Shown here one piece after another: positions 53,138 through 64,000 of a DNA stretch of 64,000 bases. Both the position numbers and the translations under genes were made by a program. Location: assembly GCF_000189635.1 (NCBI RefSeq), contig NW_002475961.1, forward strand, positions 186,001 to 250,000. The letters are read 5' to 3'. This DNA comes from Tetrahymena thermophila SB210 (lineage: Eukaryota; Ciliophora; Oligohymenophorea; Hymenostomatida; Tetrahymenidae). Numbering within the stretch: position 1 is the first letter of the stretch; each line of letters starts with the position of its first letter. The notes under the pieces were generated by a model. It ran no database searches and was not told where the DNA came from. It saw nothing but the letters and a program-made list of their open reading frames with translations.

Positions 53138-55111
53138 TCAAACCCCATTTCTCCAAGAAGGCACTGCTCTACCTGTAAATTTAACAGGAGCTCCTCCAAA
53201 TGTTTAAGCACAAGATCCGAAACGATCAACTTTTCCAGTTTCAACCTTTTCTCCTTCTTTCATTTTTGAAGCAGTAGTTTTTTCATTTAACTTACTTGGA
53301 ACATAAGCATATTTAGTTTACTTAAGCTCATCGTGTTTTTACTTTTTAACTTAAGACTCTTCTTTTAATAGTTATTACTTTTTGGCTATTTCTTACTTTT
53401 TTTTAATCATCTCTTCTTCTTTCTACTTAATTCTTTCTTTATCACTTGAAGTTATAAGCCTCTTAGAAATACTTTTTTCATATTCTTCTCTTTCTTTTTA
53501 TCTCATCTTTTCTACTTCTTTAATTTGCTTGTATTCTTCAACTAATCTTTTTTATTCTTCAAGCTGAGCTCTTCTGATTCTTTCACGCTCTCTTTATTCT
53601 TCGTCTAACATCATTTTAGCACTTTCACTTTTTACTTCTTCTTTAGCTTATTTCTTTAATTTCCATTGAAGAATTTCTTCTTTCTATTTTTCTCTTAAAA
53701 TTGTAGTTTACTTTTTTTATTACTCTTCTAGCTACTTCTTTTAATTCTAATTAACTTCTTCCTTTCTTATTTATTCTAGCTATATTTCTTTTCTTTTTTC
53801 CTTGAGATCTTTGTAAGTTTACATCAAACTCTTTTTATCTTCTTCAAATTATAAATATTTTTAAAATTTATCTATGTGTTCTCTTATTTACTGTTCGTCA
53901 AACATTCCTAATATACTCAAGCAATCATTTAAGAAAGCCTTTATTAAAAATAAATTCTTATTTTAAAAAAATACAAAGCATTAAATTTAATTAATGTACC
54001 TGCTTTGTAATCTAATTTTTATGGCGTACTCTAATTTTTAGAAAATCTTATTAATCTTGATTAGTCCAGCCTTGATTTTTACCTCCATTTTATACAATTT
54101 TTTTATCTATTACATCAATTTTTTATTTTAAATGCTCTAATTCTTAGTCAATATCTTCAATCGTTTCTTCTAAATTCCCACTCTGTGAATCATTTTCTTT
54201 ATCTGTCTTTAATTATTTTAAATAAATAAAAAATTAGTATGATTAAAAAATTTAAATTACGAAGTGCTTTTAGTAAACCTTCTTATTTTATTAATTATTC
54301 ATGTAACTTTATTCTTCATCTGCATCTGACTCTACTTCTTCGCATATTTGAAAGATTCCTTTCTTTTTTTCTATATTTTCGAATTTTGAATTTTCATAGT
54401 AAGGGAGTCTTTCATTAAAAATCTCTAATTCATTTTCCAATTACTCTTCTTCTTCTGCAATTTAATCAAATATTTCCATTTGTTATATTTTAAATTCGCT
54501 CATTTTTTATTCTAAGCTCTCGCTCATCAATTAAATTTTCTATAAATATTGAGGAGTTTTCTCAAAATTTTTTAGTTTATCTTTAAATTTCTCATTTTCT
54601 TGCTTTAGAAATTTTATTTATTTAAAAATTTAATCTCTTTCTTTTTCCCTATCAAAATCAGATTTTTCAGTAACCTTCATTATGCTAGATATATCATTTT
54701 TCGATGTAGAAGATTTATTCATTTATAATTATTTTCCAAGATCTTTGTCAATATTAAAGATCTTATGACGAATGCTTTTATATTCCTGTTTCCATTCTAT
54801 TAAAAATATTTTAATACTAACTAATATAATTTTATTAATAATTTACCCTACAAATTCATTTCTATTATACTAAATATTTTGAATCGCAGATATTTTTAAG
54901 CACCTTTTAATAAATCTTTTACTTCCTTTTGCTTTATCAGTATTTAGATTAATTAATGATCCTAATTAAATTTCTAATTTTTAAAGTAAGATTAAACAAA
55001 TATTGTTTTTTTGTATATTATCTGAGCAATTTAAAAATTTTCAATCAATATTATTTCTTTAAATTTGAAAAAAAGCAAACGATTGAAAATATGCCATTAT
55101 ATTTGTATCAT
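53138..55111 (-). CDS. Coiled-coil protein, CCDC112/CCDC148-like
   Basis: Four exons on the minus strand (55111-54847, 54796-54261, 54206-54000, 53956-53138) keep phase and give 608 residues. Nearly the whole protein is charged coiled coil. A central conserved block (GWTNQDQQDFLKIRVRHKN) and the C-terminal end (FTGRAVPSWRNGV) resemble the landmarks of the CCDC112/CCDC148 family, which in animals is linked to centriolar satellites and cilia. That family assignment rests on these two motifs only. Exons 2-4 are secure. Exon 1 clearly codes in its 3' half (LIKQKEVKDLLKGAQKYLRF), but its first about 45 codons are A/T-biased and the true start may be downstream or reached through another intron. 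It sits head-to-tail with the DEAD-box gene, and the gap to that gene's stop is only 199 bp. Confidence 0.75.
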
Positions 55112-55310
55112 ATTTAATCATAAATAGCAAATCATACAAATCTTATTTATCAATCAAATTCTTTCTTAAATCAAAAAAATTAATTAAAAAAAAATTAAAT
55201 TTATTTAAATTAAAATAGATTTTAATACAAAAACATTTTGACATATTTATTCATTTATTAATTAATTAATTACAAAATAAGATTGATTGATTGATTGTGT
55301 TAAAAATAAA

Positions 55311-57637
55311 TCATTTTTTAGGAGCATATTGCTCTCTAGCCTTTTGCTTTCTAACTCTGGTTTATCTCTTTAAATTTGATTCTATTAATTTATGTTTTCT
55401 TAGGACATGTAGTTAACCTTTTTCTTTTAATTACTTAACTTGTATGTTTCTCTTTAGAGCGCGAATACGCCCTTTAAGATCTTTAAATCTATTTTAATTA
55501 AGCAATTTATATTTCTTTTTAACTCCCTTTACTTATGATTCTAACTCTTTAAGCTACTCTTTATCTCTATTTATTTCTGGGATATAATTTTTCAATTATT
55601 TCTTTAAATCAGAGTTGCCCTTTTTAGCTGCTGTAATAAGTTTACCATTCTCATAATTACTCTTAAATTCTATATACGATTTGGGAACATAAGGAATTAG
55701 CTAAGCTTTTTTAGAGTCTTCAATCAACTTCTATTTCAACTATTCATATTTATTTAATTCACTACTTTCTTCTGATTTTTATTTTAATCTCTGAAGCACT
55801 TCTTTATTAATTGTTCTATTTTTATAAAAACATATGTTTAAAATTATAAAATTTAGTCTAAGTCAGTCATACGCGTATTAAGAACCCTTAATATTCACTG
55901 GAATTTTATTATCATGAGACTTCTTGAGTTCATTTATAATATTATTATCTTTATTATGATATAAACTGATCACACTTCCCTTACGTCCTGCTCTGCCAGT
56001 TCTTCCTGCTCTAAATAAATTTATAAATTAGTTAATAAAAAAATAAAATAAATTTCATCCTTAAATTTAAATGATCTAAAAACAATGTATTTGCTTAGAA
56101 AAATATAAAAATATGAAAGAAGATATCACATTTATAAAAGAAAATATTTTAAAAATTTTATACCTATGCAAATAGTCAGAAGTTGTTATTGGGAAATCAT
56201 AATTAACAACATGAGTTAGAAAAGGGAAGTCAAGACCTCTAGAAGCTAAGTCAGTGCAAATCATAATTTTTGATTCTCTTGACTTAAATCTATCAAAATT
56301 TTGTATTCTTAATCTCTTAGGAATATCACCATGGAAACTAACTACATCATATCCTTCCTCAGATAAAGTATAATCTAATGATCTGCATGAAGGAATACTA
56401 TTACAAAATATCATTATACTGCCATCTTGCTTTTAAGCCTTTGGCATAATTTCTTTTAATAATTTAGTGATAGGTTCTTTTTTATCTATGCCTTGACAAT
56501 GAATAAATTCATGCTCAATATGCTACAAATTCATATGAGTCTTTTTATCAATAATTAGTTTTATTTTTTTGAAATTATCAAAGGATGATTCGAAGAGTAA
56601 TCTTAATTATCCAGTATAAGTTGCACTTACGAAGATCATTTTTGGAATATTTTTGCTATAATTACCCTCTTTTATCTATTTAAAAATAAAAATAATAATT
56701 AACATTTTCTTATTATTTGAAAGCTAAAATTTAAAATTCCTCAAAAATAAATATTTTTCAATAACATCTTTTTTAAGCCTTGCTTAAAATCAAGAATTAT
56801 TGTTTTAGAGAGTGTTTAATAAATTATTTTTTCAAAATTATGTTAAAATATCAAATTATTGAATAGACAAATTAATTGATTAATATTTTTTACTTATTCT
56901 TGCCTATGAGTTATTGTCTTTATGTAAGTTTCAATTACTTCCTTATATCCAGAATCTAAGAAAGTATCTGCTTCATCAACAACGAAGTAAGAAACATTGC
57001 TTAAGAATAAGTTTCCTTTTTCTCTATGACGCTCAATTCTATCGGGAGTACCTATCAACACATCTACTCCTTCATCAAGTGCTTTTTTCTCTCTCATAAA
57101 TACTTTTGAATTATTTACTCCTAGACAAGTAAATTTAGCAAAATGGATTAATTTTTTGCATTCGTCTTCTAACTAATTGGCTAATTCTTTTGTGGGCACT
57201 ATAATTATTATACTTGGTCTATTAGGGGTTGTTAATCTTTAATTATGATTGGCTTCTTCAAGCTTTTTAAATTATGAAATAATAGGAATGAGATAAGCTA
57301 AGGTCTTTCCAGTACCAGTTTATGCAGCCAAGAAGAAATTATTATGATTTTGGTTGAGTAAAGCTGGTATTGCTAAATCTTATATAGGTGATGGTGTGAA
57401 AATATTTTGAGATTCAAGTGCCTTTTTTATTTTTTCATGAATATTGTAATTGAATGAGGGAAGTGCTACATTTGCAAATCCAAATTGCTATCTATATGTC
57501 AAACTAAATCCTAAAATATAAGGGTTAATCTTGCATTTTGCTAAATCAAAAGGCAATCTATTGGCTAAGCCAAATGAAGGCTTTAATGCTGTACTTAAAA
57601 TAGGGAATACCTATTATTTTTAGAACAACTTAAGCAT
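55311..57637 (-). CDS. DEAD-box RNA helicase with basic C-terminal tail
   Basis: Four exons on the minus strand (57637-56894, 56675-56164, 56010-55873, 55815-55311) keep phase and give 632 residues. Helicase motifs appear in order: Q motif FTPSPIQDLAIPALL, motif I AAQTGTGKT (about residue 100), Ia PTKELANQ, Ib TPDR, II VVDEADT (about residue 215), III SAT, V TDLASRGLDF and VI HRAGRTGRAGR. The C-terminal 170 residues are a Lys/Arg-rich coiled tail (LKGRIRALKRNIQVKQ), probably for RNA binding. Motif II reads DEAD. The N-terminus is basic with few acids (MLKLFQ...), so mitochondrial import, as in DDX28-type helicases, is possible but unproven. Which RNA it remodels cannot be told. Start at the first ATG of the open frame. 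Confidence 0.93.
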
Positions 57638-58366
57638 TTACTTTAACTTGTATATTTTTTACTTTAATATTTGCGAGTAGAAGAAAAAGTAACAAAATAT
57701 TAAATTAATTCAAGATTCTTCTAAAGTGATTGTTATCTCTATATTAATAGTAATTCTATTAACTAATTTTGCTTACCATTGAAGAATGGAAACAAAAACA
57801 CACAGAAAGAAAAAAAGACAGTCAATCAGAACATTCTAACATTTTTAATCAGAAGTATATAAATTAACTACAATCCATACCCTAATTAGTAAAATGTATT
57901 GAAGTTATAATTAATCAATAAATAATTTTACCTTCTAAATTTATTGAAACCAAGTTGAAGGTGTTTGCTCTTTTTTAATGTAAGCTCAGTGAAAAAGCAT
58001 TCTAACCAAATTACCTTATGGTAATATTTAATTTAAATATTTACAAACTAAAATTATTAGTCAGAATAACTAACTACAGCATTTATTTAACTTACTTATT
58101 ATGCATATGAGTTTAATTCAAAATTAAGGTAATAATAATAAATAAAATAACATGAATTTGAGTCGTAAAAGTTGCTGTGGTATTGTAGTAGGAAATTGAT
58201 TTCTTAATTTCTTTCAATAATTATTTATTTCAGATTTTGTCTTCAAATAAAAACATAAAAAACAAATTTAATTTACTCAATTAAAAGTTGAAGTAATACA
58301 ACAAAGTTCTATCTTGAAATAAAATCCATTAAAAAGATCAAATATCAACACAGTTTATAAATAAGA
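57638..58366. promoter_or_regulatory. Divergent intergenic region, probable promoters of helicase and channel
   Basis: 729 bp between the helicase start (-) and the channel start (+). No genes or repeats. The promoter role is inferred from the divergent arrangement alone. Confidence 0.4.
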
Positions 58367-61300
58367 ATGAGCTGCGATTCATTTGATCCAAACAGATAAA
58401 TGTTTCCTGCTAACGAAAGTCACACCTATAAAAATATTAACTTAAAGAATGAAACATCTTTTTGTTTTGAAGATGATGAAACAATTAAACAAGTAAATAT
58501 ACAAACCGGGAGTAAAAGTTAGAAAAATTAAAATTATCCAATTGTGGAAATACAGAGCCTTGAACCATATAGCTTTTAATAAGATGAATAAAAAATAGAT
58601 ATCAACCAATTAAGTCCTGGTATTTGTTAAATATATATATTTGAATTTATGGATATTTTTCTTTTTAGATTATCAATATGTATGATAGTTTGTTAGAGCG
58701 TTTGTTTATTTAATATATAATTAATTAAATAAATAAATTAATTAATAGAAGTCACAGGAATGAAGATTAGTGAAGTTTTTTAAGTTAATAAATAAGGTAG
58801 TTTTAATCAATTAATGTGAATTTTTATTTTTTTAATACAATTATTTTTGTTTTTTAAAGACAAGGTTATTTAAAAACAATAAGATCAAAAATGCTCATTA
58901 TATATATCTAAGAAAGAAAGCACCAATAGTCCTAGCTTAAATTACCTTTCTATGATATAAGTTTAAAAATGTGATACTCGTGATATTAAAGTAGAAGTAT
59001 TAGATTGTAGTGATTAACATAAATAATAGTAAATTTATTTTTGAATAATGTTTATATAATAATGCCTATTAAATAGAAGAAGAAAAGGTATTTAAAGCAT
59101 GAAAAATAATAAAAATAATGGAGCAATCCTATCGCTGTTTATGCTAACTAGAGTAAAACCCAAAATATTAAATTACATACAACAATTTACAAGCTTTGGT
59201 AGAACTAGATGCCTTAATAAGAATATTAGCAGCATAATTAATGATCCAATAGATTATGAATTCAGTAATTATAAATTACTTAACCACAGAATCTTTTCTA
59301 TTTTGATGTTTGATTAGATTATTAAATTATTTTAAATTATGGAAAATTTATTTTTTGATCTACTCAGCTTTATTCCTCTTTTTAACCCAGAAAATAAATT
59401 GAGAATTTGCATAAATTTAATAATCGCATGTTATAGCAGCTTTTATTTGTACATCACCTCACTCCATATTTTTTTTAATGCTGATTTCGGAAGCTATGAA
59501 GAATTATTTCATTAAATAGCTATTGCTGCTTGGATATCCGAAATGCTTCTTTCAATGAATACATTTTGCTATCACCACGGCTAGTTTATAACAGACCGAA
59601 AGCAAATATTTAGAATCTATATCAAAGAATATTTTTTCTTCGAATTCCTCCCTTTAATTTTTGAGGGAAGATAATCAGAAAATATATTTTACAACGTTTT
59701 GCTTCATTTACCCCTACTTTTAAAACTTTAAGGAATTTCGATAATTATGAATAAAATTGAATTCTTTGTTTTGTAGCACATCAAATATCCTTAGTATATT
59801 TAATTTCTAAAATTGGTCTTTTAAATTCTTCTACTGACTCATTTTATGGCTTGTTCTTATTATGCATTTGGCTAGTTTGAAAAATACATTTTAGAAGAGA
59901 AGAATGCATGGTTTCTCAATGGTAAAAAATTATATTTTATTTGAAAAGTTTCTTATTTAGTTTAATGTAAAGAATATCTATTTAATCAAATACACTAAAA
60001 AAAAATAATTACTTTAAAAACAAATAATCTATTTAACTATCATCATAGAATTCTTATGGAAATTTAAGTAGTTATTTTAATTATTGAATAATCAACATAA
60101 AGATCGTGAGTATTTTAGATATATCTCATAACCAGTTAAATTTTTAAATTTGAAAATATTTGACATATACGAATTATTCTTTTATTGGTTGAGCTTTATT
60201 AAAATTTATTAATAAATTTTATTTATTTTAGCCTTTTGTATTTAAAATTAAATATAAGTAGCTTATTAATAATTTTCTGAATTTTTTAACTAATTCTTTC
60301 ATGGACTAATATTTATTAATTAGTTATTTATTTATTGTAATCAATCTTAATATTTATTTAAATTGTGTTAAATTAAAAGGTGTAAATGGTGATAAAAGTG
60401 AGTGGTGGTAATTATATTTTGAAGCATAATATTGGGCATTTTTAACAATGAGTAGCTCATTTTCTATGTCTGTAAATACTCAATATGAGTAAATTTTTAC
60501 ATCTTTTTGGATGCTGATTTCTTGTATCTTGTATGCCTTTTTGGTTAATATGATTGGTGATATTTTGAGAGAAGTAAACTCGTAATCTGAAAGCTTTAAA
60601 AGGAATCTAAATATATTAAATAGATATATGAAAAGAAAGAAGGTTAAAATGTAATTTTTATTTATTTAAATTAATTTTGATATAAAGTTAAACTAAATTA
60701 TAAAGAGAACTATAAAGGGAAATGAATATTCACTTAAAGAAAAATTATGAGCATTTTAGCAAGAAATCTTTAGAAGAAGAAAAGGAAGCTTTAAATTAGC
60801 TTGGAAACGAAATGAAATAAAAGCTGATTATTGAATCAAATAAAAAATTTTTATGTCAATTTCCATTTTTCTAATAAAAATTATCTACCTAGTCTCTTAA
60901 TTTACTCTACACACACCTTGAAGAAGAAACATACATAAAAGGTGAATATTTAACTCTTAGGGATTAGCACAATGACGATCCTTTTCTCTACTTGATCGTT
61001 AAAGGAGAAAGTAATTAATTAAAATTATTTAAATTTGTTTATTTATTTTTCATACTATTTTTTTTATTGTTAAAATTAATATTTTAATTTTTGAAATGAT
61101 GTGATCAATATTTTATATTTATTGTCTTTATTGTTAAATAAGTTACATTGATGTATGATAAATTTAACAGCGAAGAATAAAATATTAAAAATGAATAAGA
61201 TGAAAACAAGAATGTTTATATTGATAAAGATGATAAAGAAAAAATAAATTTAAAGTAAAGATTTTTAAATTTTTAATTGAGTTTTTTAAGTAAGTAATTA

Positions 61301-62670
61301 AGTTTAATTAATTTAAAGGTAGTTTTAAAAGTCTTCTATATTTAATTTGAAAGAAAGAACACAAAAATAAATTAAAAGACTAGGAGTAGGGAAATGTATT
61401 GGCGAATTTGAATTTTTTACAAACTTAAAGTAAAACTATATTGCCAAGTGTTCTAAAAAATCAATAGTAGTTAAAATCGTAAGATCTTAGCTAATTTAAA
61501 TTTTGAAATAAAATGATTAAGATTACGAAAAGTTCAAATTATCTTAGGATCTCTTAGCCTTTAAAAATGATTTGTCTCAAATTTAAGATTTAAATTGCTT
61601 CTTTTGCTAAAGTGATAAACATCTGTACTAAGATTGCCACTTTGTCCATTTTTCAAAAATTAATCCTTTTATTATTCCAAAATCAAATAAATCTGTAAAT
61701 TAAGAGAGGTAAAAGTTTGAAAGAAAAAAGAAATCCTTAAAATGGACAGTAAAGAAAAGAAACGAAGAATCGAAATTAGAATAAACTGAGGATAATATGT
61801 CGACTCTAAGGTATATTTCAGAATTTTAAGAACAAATTAATAACGAAAGTGAAGACCAAAATAATTCAGAAAAAAATATTGAATAAGTTCCTCATGTTTC
61901 GAAAAACATGATATTTAGTAAAGCTTCAGACTGCTATTCTGTAATTAAATTTGTATTTAAAATAAACTTTTTGATTATTTGTTTTAAATGGTAAATAATA
62001 GTTGACATATAATATCTAAGAGGATTAGCAATAGAATGAAATAATTATTTAAAATAGTTCTCATATTACTCCGACACGATTAAGATCTAAATCAAAAATG
62101 TGTTCTTTTAAAGAAGAGACAAGAGAAGAATAATAATAACATATAGAATCTCCATCTTATTCTTCTTAAATGAAAGAATATGCAGAAAAATAAAATAATT
62201 GTTCAGTCTTTACCAGTCCTTTAATTGAAGAGCAAAAACAAATGAAAGAAGGTTAAGAAGAAACGCATAAAAGGCACTAAAAGAAAAGTAAATTAAAAAA
62301 TATACCTGAAATGAATGAGTCTACATTTAATAATAATTATAAAAAGCATCAAACTTTAAAATAAATACATTTAGATTAATAGAATTAGTATGCATCAATC
62401 GACCTAATTTCAAATAAAAATCAAATTGTTGATTAAAATAATTATAATGGAAAATTTAATGATAAATAAATATTTGCAACTTGGAATGAGTCATTAGCTT
62501 ACTGGCTTTTTGATAAATATAAAGATTACACTATATATTTTCCTAGCTATAATCATAAAGAAATCATCAAAAAAAACATGATTTAAAAAAAGAATGTTTT
62601 CAATAAAAAGAAGAAAATAATAGTTTAAAAATCAAAGGTGTCTCAAATGGCAACTTTAAATTAACAATGA
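58367..62670 (+). CDS. Cyclic-nucleotide-gated / EAG-type channel with non-canonical pore, second copy
   Basis: Nine exons (58367-58619, 58749-58796, 58860-59028, 59077-59921, 60380-60650, 60688-61010, 61143-61254, 61319-61940, 62023-62670) keep phase and give 1,096 residues. The order matches the channel at 47320: charged N-terminus, S1-S5, pore helix (YFEAQYWAFLTMSSSFSMS), S6 (WMLISCILYAFLVNMIGDIL), C-linker (LQRELQREMNIHLKKNYE), cyclic-nucleotide-binding domain (LCQFPFF, FLYLIVKGE, GKCIGEFEFFTNL), a zinc-knuckle-like CFFCQSDKHLYQDCHFVHF and a long polar tail. The pore filter reads SSSFSMS instead of TVGYGD. The binding pocket's usual FGE is GEFE here, so nucleotide binding is uncertain. 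The two channels share domain order but little exact sequence, so the duplication is old. Ciliates use such channels in ciliary and membrane excitability. Confidence 0.9.
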
Positions 62671-63459
62671 AATATCTTTTGATATAATAAACAAAAATAA
62701 ACTAAATTATTTATATTTATATATTATTAATAAGGAGTAAGTAAGTAAGTAAGTAAATAATAATCAAAATAATTTATTAAACTAAGATAGATTTTTTAAA
62801 ATTTACTTTCTGAGTAGAGACAGTCAATATTTTTACAAACATATTATCTTTTTATAAAAACAAATTTTATTAAATAGTGTTTAAAAAGTAATTCTAAAAA
62901 ACAAGAAAAAAAATAATAAAATAGAGAAAAATCTGTCAATTGTTAATAAATTCCTACATATTATAAGAAATTATAAATAAATAAATAAATGAAATACATA
63001 TCATATAAAATAGATAATTATAATCTATGATAAATCCAATTAATTTTAGAAATAATTACTTTTAAATAACTTTATTTAAATCAATTTTTTAATATTAAGT
63101 TACTAATTATTATTTAACTTCTTTAAATATTCTTTCAAAAATTTATATTTTGTTGCTAAATAGACAAAGCTTTTATTTTTAGATTAGATAGAAGCTGCAT
63201 TTATGTTAGTATAATCACAATTATCATTAACTATAAATACATTAATTGTAAAAATCAAATTTGAAAATAATTTAACAAACTATTTTAAAAAATTTTTTTA
63301 AGACACAATTTAATTTTAAAATAGTCTTTTCAATTCTTTATTAGAATTATTAAAAAATATATACCTTATTTATAAATTTTATAAGCTTCACAAAGATAAT
63401 TTTAATTAATATTTGGATATAATATATGCTTGCTTATATATAAATCTATTTCGATATAA
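62671..63459. other. Intergenic
   Basis: A+T-rich with a short (GTAA)n tract at about 62737-62756; no gene. Confidence 0.65.
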
Positions 63460-64000
63460 ATGAACAATAGAAGCACAAATAATGATTTAAAAGACAAAAT
63501 TAAATAAAGCTTTCCTTACAATCCTTACGATATTTAATTAGAGTTTAGTTTGAACTTGTATGAGTCTTTGAATGTGAAGAAGCTTTGTATATTTGAAAGT
63601 CCTACTGGTACAGGTAAGAGTTTGAGCTTAATTTGTGGCGCGTTTAATTGGTTTAAAGATAACTAAGAAAACTACGATTTGATTAAAGGTTTCAAAGAAA
63701 GGAGAGACAAAATTTTATTAGGAGAAGTCAATATAGATAGTAAAAAAGAAGAATCAAATAGCTTGCCTGCATGGCTAACGAATATAAATGATATTAATAG
63801 AAGTATTTTTTACGAAAAAATTTAAATATAAAAAAATAAATTAGCTTAAAAAGCAAAATCTCTTAAGGAATTTTAGATGTTCAGAAAAGAAAAAATGAAG
63901 TGAATTAATTTTTTTAGAGAAAATATGTCTTAAAAAATATTTTTGTTTAATAAATTTTTAGAATAAGATATGAAGAGTACAAAAAAAATATTATCAAATA
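63460..64000 (+). CDS. DDX11: DDX11/CHL1-type (XPD-like) DNA helicase, 5' part
   Basis: Exon 1 is 63460-63899. Exon 2 starts at 63962, after a 62-nt GT-AG intron, and runs off the window. The N-terminus reads [12 protein letters not shown]...[24 protein letters not shown]. This is the motif Q/I block of the iron-sulphur superfamily 2 helicases (XPD, FANCJ, RTEL1, DDX11), and [15 protein letters not shown] is closest to DDX11/CHL1. Downstream WLTNINDI and a charged stretch (IRYEEYKK) correspond to the DDX11-type insert before the Fe-S domain. CHL1 helicases act in sister-chromatid cohesion and replication-fork processing in the nucleus. The Fe-S cysteines and motifs Ia-VI lie beyond the window, so FANCJ cannot be fully ruled out. 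Confidence 0.8.

Noticed and set aside
53382-53567. Plus-strand Ser/Leu-rich frame
   Set aside because: Antisense of the coiled-coil gene's Lys/Glu-rich exon.

Overview
This window is ciliate macronuclear DNA, most likely from Tetrahymena. TAA and TAG are read as glutamine throughout and only TGA ends genes. With that code, long open frames appear that carry recognisable domains. Intergenic DNA is extremely A+T-rich, introns are short, GT-AG and A+T-rich, and genes stand singly with their own leaders (no operons). All gene models were spliced by eye. Reading phase closes across every exon junction except one spot in the HTATSF1-like gene.

Layout, left to right. (1) 1-19 kb: three papain-type (cathepsin L-like) cysteine protease genes (1-745 partial, 3037-4014, 17921-18895). 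Between them lie a seven-span membrane protein (5562-6776), a 1,468-residue PAS-like multispan protein (7424-12324) and a leucine-rich-repeat protein on the minus strand (12968-14224). (2) 19-28 kb: an HTATSF1/Cus2-like U2 snRNP factor and a PH-domain oxysterol-binding-protein homologue. (3) 28.8-33.9 kb, minus strand: a 13-exon gene for WDR60/DYNC2I1, the dynein-2 intermediate chain of intraflagellar transport. (4) 34.2-35.75 kb: a 76-codon orphan ORF followed by an unusual array of short hairpins with covarying stems. This is the most unusual object in the window. (5) 36.9-40.6 kb, minus strand: a PP2C phosphatase and a small secreted protein with an EF-hand-like loop. (6) 44-52 kb: a second LRR-like protein and a cyclic-nucleotide-gated-type channel. 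(7) 52.5-57.6 kb: a three-copy tandem repeat, then a CCDC112/148-like coiled-coil protein and a DEAD-box helicase, both on the minus strand. (8) 58.4-62.7 kb: a second cyclic-nucleotide-gated-type channel. (9) 63.46 kb to the end: the 5' part of a DDX11/CHL1-type helicase gene.

The genes are functionally mixed. Links between them are limited to families: three proteases, two channels with non-canonical pore signatures, and two LRR proteins. WDR60 and the CCDC112-like protein fit a ciliated cell. No rRNA, tRNA, CRISPR array, or intact or fossil transposon or virus-like element was recognised.
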